A stretch of 64,000 bases of DNA from the NCBI RefSeq assembly GCF_000170755.1, contig NZ_ABCK01000013.1, forward strand, positions 62,001 to 126,000, in the 5' to 3' direction. Made by a program: the position numbers and the translations under genes. Shown one piece after another: positions 54,309 to 62,674 of the stretch. The notes under the pieces were generated by a model, which was not told the origin of the DNA, searched no databases, and was given only the letters and a program-made list of their open reading frames with translations. The stretch is from Lentisphaera araneosa HTCC2155 (GTDB lineage: Bacteria; Verrucomicrobiota; Lentisphaeria; Lentisphaerales; Lentisphaeraceae). Each line of letters starts with the position of its first letter. The first letter of the stretch is position 1.

Positions 54309-54560
54309 GGTTAACTCCTTTTTCTTTCTTAGAAGTTAAGCAATATCCATGCATTTATAATATGATTATATTCAAGGTGTTGTTTATAAGTTTTTTATAA
54401 AATTATATATTAGTCATTTAGATTTTGTATTTAACAAATTTCACACAGAAATTTTAATATTTGTGTGTCTATATTTATTCTTCTTAGGAATCAGTGCTTA
54501 AACTTCTCTTGGTCTGGTCTTGTTTGTCTAACTGTGGATAATGTTCAGATATAAGTGCCC

Positions 54561-54597
54561 AATCGTGAATGTGCCTAACAGTGGAATCGTCAACTCA
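54561..54597 (+). repeat. 37-bp direct repeat, copy 2, upstream of the PEP-CTERM-like gene
   Basis: Second copy of the repeat at 53051, same orientation, four mismatches. Located about 250 bp before the start codon of the PEP-CTERM-like gene. Confidence 0.75.
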
Positions 54598-54675
54598 AGA
54601 ACCTCGTTCTGCAACTCATACGCTCCGCTTAATCTACCAAGGCACCCTATTGCGGCCCTCTAAACTGATGGTCTA

Positions 54676-54850
54676 CCTAAACGAGCGTAGCGAGTGCAAC
54701 CCAAGCCAACTTGTTGCCGCAACCTAAGCGCAGCGCCGCCCTAGGACCGCTGAGCTCCAGCTCGGCATCTCAGGACTCAGTTCGTGAACTCAGCGCTTTA
54801 GCGCGTCAGCTCAGAAGCTCTGCTTCGTTACCCAAGCTCGGAACGAGCGT
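54676..54850. repeat. Hairpin-word mosaic, block 1
   Basis: Non-coding. Begins with a 53-base phrase repeated at 55553-55605 (four differences) and continues with small palindromic words separated by CTAAG, CTCAG or CCAAG: GAGCT-cc-AGCTC, TTC-gt-GAA, CGCT-tt-AGCG, AAGC-tct-GCTT, CTCG-gaa-CGAG, GCGAAGCGC-like. It includes one copy of the dispersed GAGCTCCAGCTC palindrome (54744-54766). No gene in 54309-55013. Confidence 0.7.
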
Positions 54851-55013
54851 TCCCTAAGCTCGAAGCGCGGTCCTTTCCAAATTCTTTCTCATAAATTTGA
54901 TTATCAGGTTATATTGAACATTTTAAGGATCAATATTCTAACTGACTTCTTAGTTGGAGTGAGTGAATAAGTATGAGCAGTGTAAAAATTTAATTTTAAA
55001 CAGGATTTAAATC

Positions 55014-55397
55014 ATGGCTAAGACAAGCTTAGTTTTCTCTATAATCTACATAATCATCGGGATTGGTGGATACTTTGCCTCTGGCAAGGCAAGCGTGACC
55101 GCGTTGATCCCTTCTTTCTTTGGGATTGTATTTTTTATACTTTCTTTAATTGCCCTTAAGAAACCCAAGCTTAACAAGCATATGCTGCATGGCATCATGT
55201 TGTTAGTGCTAGTGAGCTTAGGCGGAACTTTCAAAGGCTTTGGAAAAATGATTAGTTGGATGGGAGGTCAAGAAATAGAAAGATTACTTGCGGTTCAAAT
55301 TCAAGGAAGCTTTTTTATACTCAATGCAATTTTATTGGTCTTAGGAATTATTTCCTTCATTCAAGCTAGGAAAGATAAAGAGCTTGCTCAGGCCTAA
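55014..55397 (+). CDS. Small integral membrane protein
   Basis: 127 aa with four hydrophobic segments (VFSIIYIIIGIGGYFASG, LIPSFFGIVFFILSLIAL, LHGIMLLVLVSLGG, SFFILNAILLVLGIISFI) and a charged C-terminus. Not recognised. AGGA precedes the ATG. A textbook terminator follows at 55423, so it forms a single-gene unit. Confidence 0.8.
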   Translation: MAKTSLVFSIIYIIIGIGGYFASGKASVTALIPSFFGIVFFILSLIALKKPKLNKHMLHGIMLLVLVSLGGTFKGFGKMISWMGGQEIERLLAVQIQGSFFILNAILLVLGIISFIQARKDKELAQA

Positions 55398-55422
55398 GTT
55401 TATTTTGATCAGTTTATAGACT

Positions 55423-55455
55423 AAAAAGCACTTGCGGAAACGCAAGTGCTTTTTT
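55423..55455 (+). terminator. Rho-independent terminator
   Basis: A-rich stem AAAAAGCACTTGCG, loop GAAA, complement CGCAAGTGCTTTTT, ending in a T-run; 25 bases after the stop of the membrane-protein gene. Confidence 0.93.
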
Positions 55456-55552
55456 ATTTGGTGATTAGACCGCTGCGCTTAAAGACCGCAGCGCTTAAGG
55501 AGACAAGAGAATTAGAAGAGGGCAGTAATCAGTTAAAACCTGTCTCCTGATT

Positions 55553-55770
55553 CCTAAACGAGCGTAGCGAGTGCAATCTAAGGCAACTTGTTGCCGCAAT
55601 CTAAGCTCGGAACGAGCGCCCCCTAAGGAGCTCTGCTCCGCTTCGCAATCTAAGCTCGGAACGAGCGCCTCCTGTAGGCCCTTGGGCCGGTCTTTCAGTG
55701 AGCTTGCGAACGATCTTTCAGGCTCTCCGAGACGACCTTTAAGCGCAGCGATCTTTAAGCGCGAAGCGCG
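55553..55770. repeat. Hairpin-word mosaic, block 2
   Basis: Starts with the 53-base phrase shared with 54676-54728, then CTCG-gaa-CGAG (twice), GAGC-tct-GCTC, GGCCC-ttg-GGCC and GCGAAGCGC-type words with CTAAG spacers. A 67-codon open frame across it is a by-product of base composition and is not believed. Confidence 0.7.
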
Positions 55771-55896
55771 ATAAACCCAGTTTTATTTTCAGGATTTTGG
55801 GGCTAGGGTTGTCTCAAAGATAATTTGGTCGACAAACTAATGGTGAAAAGGTAATGAAATATGTCTACGTCTAAATGAATCTCATCAATTGATTGG

Positions 55897-56982
55897 ATGC
55901 GTGGTTTTGTGATGATCCTCATGTTAGTGGATCATGTATCAATGGTTTACAATAAAGATCACTTGGCGACAGACTCTGCCATTTCTTATATACCCGGCTC
56001 AGCTCTGCCAGCTTGGGAGTTTTTTACGCGCTGGACGGCCCATTTATGTACGCCGGTATTTGTTTTCTTGGCAGGCACTGCCATGGCCTTAAGTATTGAG
56101 CGTAAGGTCGCAAAAGGAATTGACTCATCTCAAATTAACAAAGATATTTTAATCCGCGGGGCCTTTATCGCCATTTTAGACCCCACTTTGATTTCCTTAT
56201 TTGCCGGAAAATTTTTATTTCAGGTACTCTATGCCATTGGCTTGGCAATGATGTGCATGGCCTTTTTTAGACATCTTTCGAGTAAGCTTTTGATTATCCT
56301 TGCCTTATCTTGGTTTACTTTTGGTGAATTGCTCAATGGAATTTATTTTCCTCCGGGGGAGAGTACGCAATCAATTTTTAATGCCTTTTTCTTCTCGAGC
56401 TACACTTCGACTAATTTAGTCATTAAATACCCCTTGTTGCCTTGGTTGGCAATGATGATTTTGGGCTGGGTTTTTGGGCGTTATTTATTGGATTATAAAG
56501 AGGGCAGGAACTCCGTCGGACCGGTGAAACTCTTGCTTTCCTTAGGCTTTGTTTCACTAATGGCGTTTGCCGCCCTTCGTTACTACAATGGCTACGGCAA
56601 TATGTTTTTACTCAGAGAAGATCATAGCTGGCAGCATTGGTTACATGTCAGTAAATACCCACCTTCGGCGACTTACACCTTGCTGGAACTGGGTCTGATG
56701 ATGGTGCTCATGGCCCTTATGATCTGTGTGGAACGACTGATAGGCACGCGACAAAATGGCATCTTGTTGGTCTTAGGTCAGACGGCGATGTTTTTCTATC
56801 TAGTGCACCGTTTAGTCTTAGTGGGTGTGGCCAATTTATTTGACCTATATCAAGTCTCCGACTTATATACCACTTATATCATCAGCGCAGTCTTCTTGGC
56901 TATTCTCTACCCCCTATGCATTTGGTACCGTTCTTATAAGGCTAAGAATGTCAAAAAATCTGTTTATTTAAAGTATCTTTAA
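55897..56982 (+). CDS. DUF1624 (HGSNAT-like) membrane acyltransferase-like protein, start disrupted
   Basis: 361 aa from the first usable ATG. About nine membrane helices. The N-terminus reads MRGFVMILMLVDHVSMVY, followed by TRWTAHLCTPVFVFLAGTAMAL, the DUF1624 signature; relatives include heparan-alpha-glucosaminide N-acetyltransferase. The family motif normally begins S-I-D-x-x-RG; here the codons for ISSIDW lie just upstream in frame, then comes TGA (55876), and then ATG TCT ACG TCT AAA from an ATG at 55861 with AAAGG before it. The original start is therefore separated from the body by a single stop codon. Expression would need reinitiation at 55897 or the gene is dying. Confidence 0.8.
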   Translation: MRGFVMILMLVDHVSMVYNKDHLATDSAISYIPGSALPAWEFFTRWTAHLCTPVFVFLAGTAMALSIERKVAKGIDSSQINKDILIRGAFIAILDPTLISLFAGKFLFQVLYAIGLAMMCMAFFRHLSSKLLIILALSWFTFGELLNGIYFPPGESTQSIFNAFFFSSYTSTNLVIKYPLLPWLAMMILGWVFGRYLLDYKEGRNSVGPVKLLLSLGFVSLMAFAALRYYNGYGNMFLLREDHSWQHWLHVSKYPPSATYTLLELGLMMVLMALMICVERLIGTRQNGILLVLGQTAMFFYLVHRLVLVGVANLFDLYQVSDLYTTYIISAVFLAILYPLCIWYRSYKAKNVKKSVYLKYL

Positions 56983-56987
56983 ACCCT

Positions 56988-57011
56988 GGGACCGCCGAGC
57001 TCCAGCTCGGC
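56988..57011. repeat. Dispersed palindrome GCCGAGCT-CC-AGCTCGGC
   Basis: Fourth copy in the window (others near 37471, 37719 and 54744), here 6 bases after the DUF1624 stop codon. Preceded by GGGACC in most copies. Its position after genes fits a REP-like or terminator role. Confidence 0.75.
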
Positions 57012-57080
57012 ATTTGCGGATAGGAAAGACCGCAAATGGTAGTAAACTTGTAGCCTAGGTCAAAAATGGCAAGTCTAAGG

Positions 57081-58694
57081 TTACTCCTTAGGCGCGGCCT
57101 TTAGGACGTCGCCTGCAGGAGACAGTTCGGTTCGTCCTCTGTAGGCGGTGTTTGCCCCGGTTGAACGTTGCATGCTTTTCATGGATATGGCTTTGTCCCG
57201 TTTCGCAGATATCTGCTCCTTGCTCTCTCCCGGGTTCACATACCACTCGCTGTCGATATGGGCTTCGGTATAGATCTGCCTGATTCTGTCGATCAGCTCC
57301 GGATTGCTTTTTGCTAGATCATTCTTGCACGCAAGGTCCTCAGTAACATCATACAGCTTTATCGGTTTGGAAGGGTGATCCCGGTATGCCCACCACTGAT
57401 TCAAGCGAATACTTTGAGCATGCCGTGACATGGTTCCATTCTCCCAATAGAGATATTGATGTGTCTCTTGTTCATCCGGTTTGCCGAGCAGTATCGGGGC
57501 GAAGCTGATCCCATCGGTTTTCGGGGGAGTGATACTTGCTAGGTCGGCTAGCGTTGCCAATACGTCATACAGGGCGCAGATGTGGTCATTTTCTCCTGCC
57601 TTAATCTTGTCCTTCCAATAGACGAAGAAAGGAACTCGCACGCCGCCTTCATGGGTGGAGGTGAACTTCCCTTTCGGCCATGGACCTTTGTTTTTGAACA
57701 GAGAATCATCCTCATTTCGAGGTCTACCGAAGTATCCCCACTGGCTGTATCCATTGTCACCGGCGAAGAAGATTATAGTGTTATCCAGGATCTCAAGCTG
57801 CTCCATAAGGTCAAGCATCCTTCCAACGCCGCGGTCGAGGTGGCCGAGCATGGCTGCCCATTCCTTGTGTTTCAGGTCCCAAGGCTTGTCTTTGTAGGCT
57901 CCAAGATCGGGTGTGATGCACGGGCCGTGGGGAAGTTGGGTTGCGTAATAGAGGAAGAAAGGTTTGTCCCGGTTCTTTTTAATAAAGGAAAGAGCCTCAT
58001 TTTGGAACAGGTCTTCGGAATATTTTGCCGCAGCGGCGACCGGGACACCATCGGGGACGAGGTTCCCGTTCTCGTCATATACGTTCTTTACATCGTCGAG
58101 TCGATCTACCGGACGCCCATTGTAGGTGCTAACACGCTTCATGTTGAATCCGTAATTCTCAGGAATCGGCTCGGGCTTCCCGTTTCTCATCAGGTAGTGA
58201 GGGAAGAAGCCATGAGCCCGTGCCTGATCGTAGTATCCGTACGAAAAGTCGAATCCCTGCTTGTCAGGAGCTCCCTCGGTGCCGGGCAAACCAATGCCCC
58301 ACTTGCCGATAAAACCTGTGGTGTACCCGGCCCCTTTGAGCAGCTCGGCTACGGTGATATCCTCATTCAATAGGTGATCCTGTCCCCGGACTGAACTATT
58401 TGCGCGAATACGGCAATGTCCCATGTGCATTCCGGTCATCAGGCTTCCCCGGGATGGGGCGCATTCCGACGAACCACTATATGCCTGAGTGAAGCGGATG
58501 CCGTTCATCGCCAGCTTGTCGAGGTTGGGAGTCCGAAACTGCTCTTGTCCGTAGCTGCTCAAATCGCGGTATGACAGGTCGTCTGAGAAAATGAATAGGA
58601 TGTTTGGCTTGACCATTTGCTCTTGCCCGAACACTGCAGAGCCCGACATGGCCGCGACGACAAATAAATACTTTAGAGATGATATTTTTTTCAT
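57081..58694 (-). CDS. Secreted sulfatase (type I), foreign composition
   Basis: 537 aa with a signal peptide (FVVAAMSGSAVFG). SDDLSYRDL supplies metal ligands; CAPSRGSLMTG has C78 as the formylglycine residue; GKWGIGLPG and AGDNGYSQWGYFGRP follow. The C-terminal 60 residues (from about DSEWYVNPGE) are an extension. The substrate is a sulfated polysaccharide or similar, not identifiable. Bases and codons are clearly richer in G and C than every neighbour, which points to recent acquisition. An IS30 element ends 38 bases before the start codon and could supply or disrupt its promoter. Confidence 0.94.
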   Translation of the reverse strand: MKKISSLKYLFVVAAMSGSAVFGQEQMVKPNILFIFSDDLSYRDLSSYGQEQFRTPNLDKLAMNGIRFTQAYSGSSECAPSRGSLMTGMHMGHCRIRANSSVRGQDHLLNEDITVAELLKGAGYTTGFIGKWGIGLPGTEGAPDKQGFDFSYGYYDQARAHGFFPHYLMRNGKPEPIPENYGFNMKRVSTYNGRPVDRLDDVKNVYDENGNLVPDGVPVAAAAKYSEDLFQNEALSFIKKNRDKPFFLYYATQLPHGPCITPDLGAYKDKPWDLKHKEWAAMLGHLDRGVGRMLDLMEQLEILDNTIIFFAGDNGYSQWGYFGRPRNEDDSLFKNKGPWPKGKFTSTHEGGVRVPFFVYWKDKIKAGENDHICALYDVLATLADLASITPPKTDGISFAPILLGKPDEQETHQYLYWENGTMSRHAQSIRLNQWWAYRDHPSKPIKLYDVTEDLACKNDLAKSNPELIDRIRQIYTEAHIDSEWYVNPGESKEQISAKRDKAISMKSMQRSTGANTAYRGRTELSPAGDVLKAAPKE

Positions 58695-58729
58695 AATGAT
58701 TTACTTTTATTATTTATTGTTGCTTGAAT

Positions 58730-59099
58730 TCAACTCATAAGTGCAACACCCTTTGTTTTTGTTAAATCAATTCCAGTTAATTTCTGAAATACTTCATAAG
58801 GTGTTTTAAATTTTAAGCATTTTCTAGGCCTATTATTAAGCTTGTCGACAGCAATTTCAACTTCTGAAACATTAACTTTATCAAGAGTCATGTACTTGGG
58901 AAAGTATTGACGTAGTAAGCCATTTGCATTTTCGTTCTGTCCTCGCTCCCATGAATGATATGGTTTTGCAAAATAGCTTTTACATTCCAACTTTTCAGAA
59001 ATACTCTCATGTTTAGCAAACTCCTTCCCGTTATCAAAGGTGAGAGTGTGAACTTGTTCTTTAATGGGTGTCAACAAATTAATGATGGCTTCACTAACT
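58730..59099 (-). pseudogene. IS30 transposase, C-terminal part
   Basis: Continues the frame of the N-terminal part at 60683 once the inserted element and one 7-bp duplication are removed (KKASLVSEAIINLL). TFDNGKEFAKHESI and YHSWERGQNENANGLLRQYFPK hold the second Asp and the Glu of the DDE centre; NNRPRKCL is a family mark. The stop codon is contributed by flanking DNA at the element end. Confidence 0.9.
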
Positions 59100-60682
59100 A
59101 GCGCCCACTGAATAATATATATCTTATTGATTATAAGATACATAACACAAAAAAGTGCTATATTATCTGTAATCAAAACACCTCAAAATAGTCATTAGGT
59201 TTGCAGAAGATGTACAAAAACACGAGTTTAGAGCCGAAAATGGCCAACCTCCCTTATTTCCTGGATACGACACTCAATGTAGATAACCGTTGGGTGAAAT
59301 TATCCACTCTAATTCCTTGGTCAGATGTAGAAGAGATCTACGCTTTAAACTTCACTAGTCAGAAAGGCCCTAAGGCAATATCTGCTCGTGCAGCATTTGG
59401 TTCGCTTATCATTCAGGTGAAGCTAAGTTTAACCGATGAAGAAACGGTTGAGACGATTGCCGAAAATCCCTATATGCAATACTTCATAGGTCTTGAGCGA
59501 TATGAACAAAAAGCTCCATTTGATTCAAGTATGATGACTCACTTCAGAAAACGATTCAACGCCCAAGGTATCAAGGATATTGACGAACTCTTACATTCCG
59601 CTACTAGAGAAAAGTCAGATGTTTCTGACGATGACTCTGATGATGATCAGCCACCGAGCAATAAAGGCTCGATAATTGTTGATGCCAGTTGTGTTCCCGC
59701 CGACATTCATTACCCAACTGACTTAGGTTTATTAAACAAAGCTCGTGAGAAAACAGAAGACATTATTGATATACTTTGGCGCAATCGATCTAATGTGGAT
59801 GAGAAAGTAAAACCTCGAACTTACCGTGAGGCCGGAAGGAAAGCTTCTTGAGTATCGTACTACAAAAGCGTGTTTCGAAAAGAAAAGACGTCAAGCTCTC
59901 GAGAAGTAGTTGAATTCAGTAAGAAGAACCTTTCCAGTATAAATGAGCTCAAAAAGTACGCAGACCTATCCTTGTTGAAGTCAAATTTATACCGTGATTT
60001 ATTAGTGATCGATACACTTTACCAGCAACAGCAATATATGTATGATAATAATGTAAAGAGTGTGAATGATCGAATTGTAAGCATTCATCAACCGCACGTA
60101 CGCCCTATTGTGCGAGGCAAAGCAGGTGCTCATACCGAGTTTGGTGCAAAGATATCTATTAGTGTTGTCGACGGCTGGAGTTTTCTCGATACAATAAATT
60201 TCGACGCATACAACGAAGGTTCGGAACTTATCTCTCAAATTGAACAATATAAAGATCGTTTTGGTTACTACCCCGAATCAGCGCACGCTGATAAGATATA
60301 CCGTAACAAAGTCAATCGAGCCTACTGTAAAAAACACGGAATACGAATAAGCGGACCCTGTTTAGGAAGACCTCCAAAAGATCTGAAACTTCGTAAAGAA
60401 CAAAAAGAAATTCAACGACAAGATGAGGCAGTGAGAAATACGGTTGAAGGATGCTTTGGAGTTGCGAAAAGACGATACAAATTAGATAGAATATTTACAA
60501 AAATCAAAGGCTCTTCGAAGAGCCTTATCGCTCTTATATTCATGGTGATGAATTTGGAGAAGGCAATGGCCTTTATAGCCGTTGTTTACTTTTTCATTAT
60601 TAATACATTCCGCCGAATCATTAGGCAGGTTCAAGGAAGTCCTCAAGTTATCTTATTCAAAACACTTATTATTCAGTAGCCC
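59100..60682 (+). mobile_element. IS5/IS1182-like element nested in IS30
   Basis: Inverted ends share ACTGAATAATA (left 59106-59116, right complement near 60667-60677). The 7 bases CTAACTA flank both sides (59093-59099 and 60683-60689), and deleting one copy with the element exactly restores the IS30 reading frame. Confidence 0.88.
59210..60679 (+). pseudogene. IS5/IS1182-like DDE transposase with one in-frame stop
   Basis: First part (59210-59851): DUF772-like N-terminal domain (FDSSMMTHFRKRFN) and the first catalytic Asp (GSIIVDASCVPADIHYPTD). After a TGA at 59849 the same frame stays open to 60679: ARTEFGAKISISVVDGW-like beta strands (here AHTEFGAKISISVVDGW), HADKIYRNK (second Asp) and NTVEGCFGVAKRRYKLDRI (Glu). 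The two parts are in one frame, so a single nonsense change split the gene, and this copy probably cannot move by itself. Confidence 0.88.
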
Positions 60683-61311
60683 CTAACTAAGGAAGCCTTT
60701 TTCTGAGAAACAGGCAGTGCTAACCGTACTTTTGACTTACGATCATCCATTGTTACTATTGCCCCTTTATGAGCTTTTCCGATGATTGTATCAAGCTCCC
60801 AGTCACCAACTCGTTCTCTTTTGTTTGCAGCTTCAGGTCGCTGATCTATATCAATCCTGTTGGGAATGCCATTTCTACTGTGTTGATTACCATAACGTTT
60901 ACGGTAAGGCTTACCTTGATGTCGAAGCAACTTATATAGTTCACCACCCGATTTTTTGTCTTTGAGAATATATTGGTAAACTGTTTCATGATGAAGTGAT
61001 ATTGACATATCATCTTTTAATCGCCCAACGATTTGTTCTGGACTCCAATCCTTCGTAAGATGTTCATCGATATAAATTTTAACCTCAACTGTTAATTTGA
61101 TGGATTTTGGCTTTTCTTTTAGTCGCTTTTGAGCTAATTCATTAGCCTGCCTGTTACGATAACCACGTTTACCTGTGTTACGTTTAAGTTCCCGTGAGAG
61201 AGTACTCACGTGACGACATAGCTTTTTTGCTATTTTATTGATGGATGTACCTGCCTTTTGTTCCAACTCAAGGTAATGTCTTTCTTCAAGACTCAGATGT
61301 TTATAGGACAT
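60683..61311 (-). pseudogene. IS30 transposase, N-terminal part
   Basis: Start ATG 61311 with GGAG upstream. N-terminal helix-turn-helix (HLSLEERHYLELEQKAGTSI, STLSRELKRN), DWSPEQIVGRL and GDWELDTIIGKAHKG, with the first catalytic Asp, are IS30 hallmarks. The frame is broken after KKASLV by the IS5-like insertion. Confidence 0.93.
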
Positions 61312-61431
61312 ATTTCTTGTCTCCTCTGTTTTTGGTTTGGTCACTAATACAGAGTACATTTGAGTCTTGTTTCACTCAATAGCTTCTGTACTAGCAACTA
61401 ACAGAGGTGTTGCACTTACTACCCGAATTCA

Positions 61432-61874
61432 GCTTGTTTTTTATATAAGTAATCTCGATTTTTGTGTTTGTAAGGTCTAAGCTGAGTTCGCACTTTCTAT
61501 ATAAATTGTGACTCACAAGAAAAGTATCAACTCCAGTGATTTGTTATATCAATGGCACTAGTATAAGGCTTGTCAAATAAATACCTTAGGCAATTTTTAT
61601 TCTTAGAGAAAAGTATCACTGCGATTTTGTGATAACTAATGTGATAAGTACCAAAGCAAAAAACCGCAAATCATAAAATAATTCACGGCTTTTAATGGAG
61701 GCGGGGTGTGAGTTTCAAGGAGACGATCTGAGCACGAAACCAGTCTCATTCATGTCAGTTTGAACTCAAAAAAGGTCTAATTTGGCTAACACTCAACATA
61801 AAAAACGTAGTACCCAAAATGGTAGTGAAGTGGTAGTTCAGGTCAAATACGGCAATGATTTGGCAAGTCTACCT
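61432..61874. other. Intergenic stretch without recognised gene
   Basis: AT-rich DNA between the IS30 end and the small gene at 61875. Near 61820-61873 it contains AAATGGTAGT, GTAG..CAGGTCAAA and GGCAAGTCTA in the same order as at 57031-57074, upstream of the foreign sulfatase; nothing else stands out. Confidence 0.6.
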
Positions 61875-62072
61875 TTAGTTTTTAAAAGGACTTTTTTCTG
61901 TAATTTCACCTGAGGGAAGTTTATAAAAAATTTTACCATCTCTCGAGAATACGGAATCAATATTTTTTTTCTTATTTCTCTCAAGAACAGAGTTCACAGC
62001 CTTATTACCGATTTTTTGTATATAAAAGGCATCCTTATAGACTGATGAGCTTTCTAATTGTTTATTTTCCAT
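61875..62072 (-). CDS. Small partner protein of a zeta-toxin-like kinase
   Basis: 65 aa, basic. VNSVLERNKKKNIDSVFSRDGKIFYKLPSGEI resembles the short proteins encoded right after zeta-type/AAA kinase genes in many bacteria (the pattern of helix, then x-x-DGKIYYxLPxGE). It overlaps the end of the kinase-like gene by 11 bases. Possibly an antitoxin or accessory subunit; function not established. Confidence 0.65.
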   Translation of the reverse strand: MENKQLESSSVYKDAFYIQKIGNKAVNSVLERNKKKNIDSVFSRDGKIFYKLPSGEITEKSPFKN

Positions 62073-62648
62073 TTTCGACTCCTTCTATGAACTGATTAAA
62101 AATATCAGCATCATTAATATCATATTGATCTTTTACACCAATGCAAAATTCTTTGAAACGTAAGTCTGAATTATAGACTAAGAACCACTGGTTAATCATT
62201 TCTTTATACACGTTCCAGAAATTATTTTTACTTCGGTAATAGCGACGAACAACATCATCATCTGGAACATGATGACCGCCGTTTAAAACTCGTTCTTTGA
62301 TTCTCTCAATACAGACATCTGGATTTTCGAGAAAGATATAGATTAACTCAACATCGAAACCTTGTGCCTGCACTTTCGGGATTAACTTCTCAAGGTATTT
62401 GCCCGAAAGAGTTGACTCCAAAACAAAACTTTGCTCTTCTTTAATAACGTGTCTTACTTGCTGAAAGAAAACTCTACCAGCTTCCATTTTTCCACCAGTC
62501 GTATACTAGGATCTAATTCCTTGGCGATTTCATCTGCATTTACAAAAGGTAAAGATAAATCTTCTGTCAACATTTTTGCAAAATATATCCGATCTATAAT
62601 GAGTCTCCTAAAAAAGACGAAAATCTGTTTTGAGGACCTTGTTAACAA
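62062..62648 (-). pseudogene. Zeta-toxin-like P-loop kinase, decayed
   Basis: The C-terminal two thirds (62062 to about 62500) have family motifs: MEAGRVFFQQVRHVIKEEQSFVLESTLSGKYL, GFDVELIYIFL, RVLNGGHHVPDDDVVRRYYRS and W-x-V-YNSD. The N-terminal part (FAKMLTEDLSLPFVNADEIAKELDP) is in another frame; the shift lies near the A5 run at about 62486-62502. The P-loop expected just before FAKM (GPNGxGKS/T) is absent and replaced by unrelated sequence. Two independent defects indicate a dead gene; the original would phosphorylate UDP-sugars or a similar substrate. Confidence 0.75.
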
Positions 62649-62674
62649 AGCTAGCGCGCGGGTTTAGGTAAGAG

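Larger units (their letters stand above)
58733..61424 (-). mobile_element. IS30-family element, interrupted by an IS5-like element
   Basis: Ends carry inverted repeats sharing TAAGTGCAACACC (left near 58737, right near 61402), and GAATTCA occurs directly outside both ends (58726-58732 and 61425-61431), probably the target duplication. Without the inner element (1583 bp plus 7-bp duplication) the IS30 element is about 1.1 kb, a normal size. Confidence 0.88.

Noticed and set aside
55571-55774. 67-codon open frame with Ser/Arg-rich product
   Set aside because: Lies wholly within the palindromic word mosaic; composition effect.
57582-58373. 263-codon frame opposite the GC-rich sulfatase
   Set aside because: GC-rich codons on one strand create open frames on the other; no family features, and the sulfatase motifs are complete.
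55876-59851. Possible reassignment of TGA to an amino acid (two frames interrupted by TGA)
   Set aside because: TGA is a normal stop for other genes here (for example the kinase ending at 1902 and sigma at 23702), and no selenocysteine element or enzyme context is visible.
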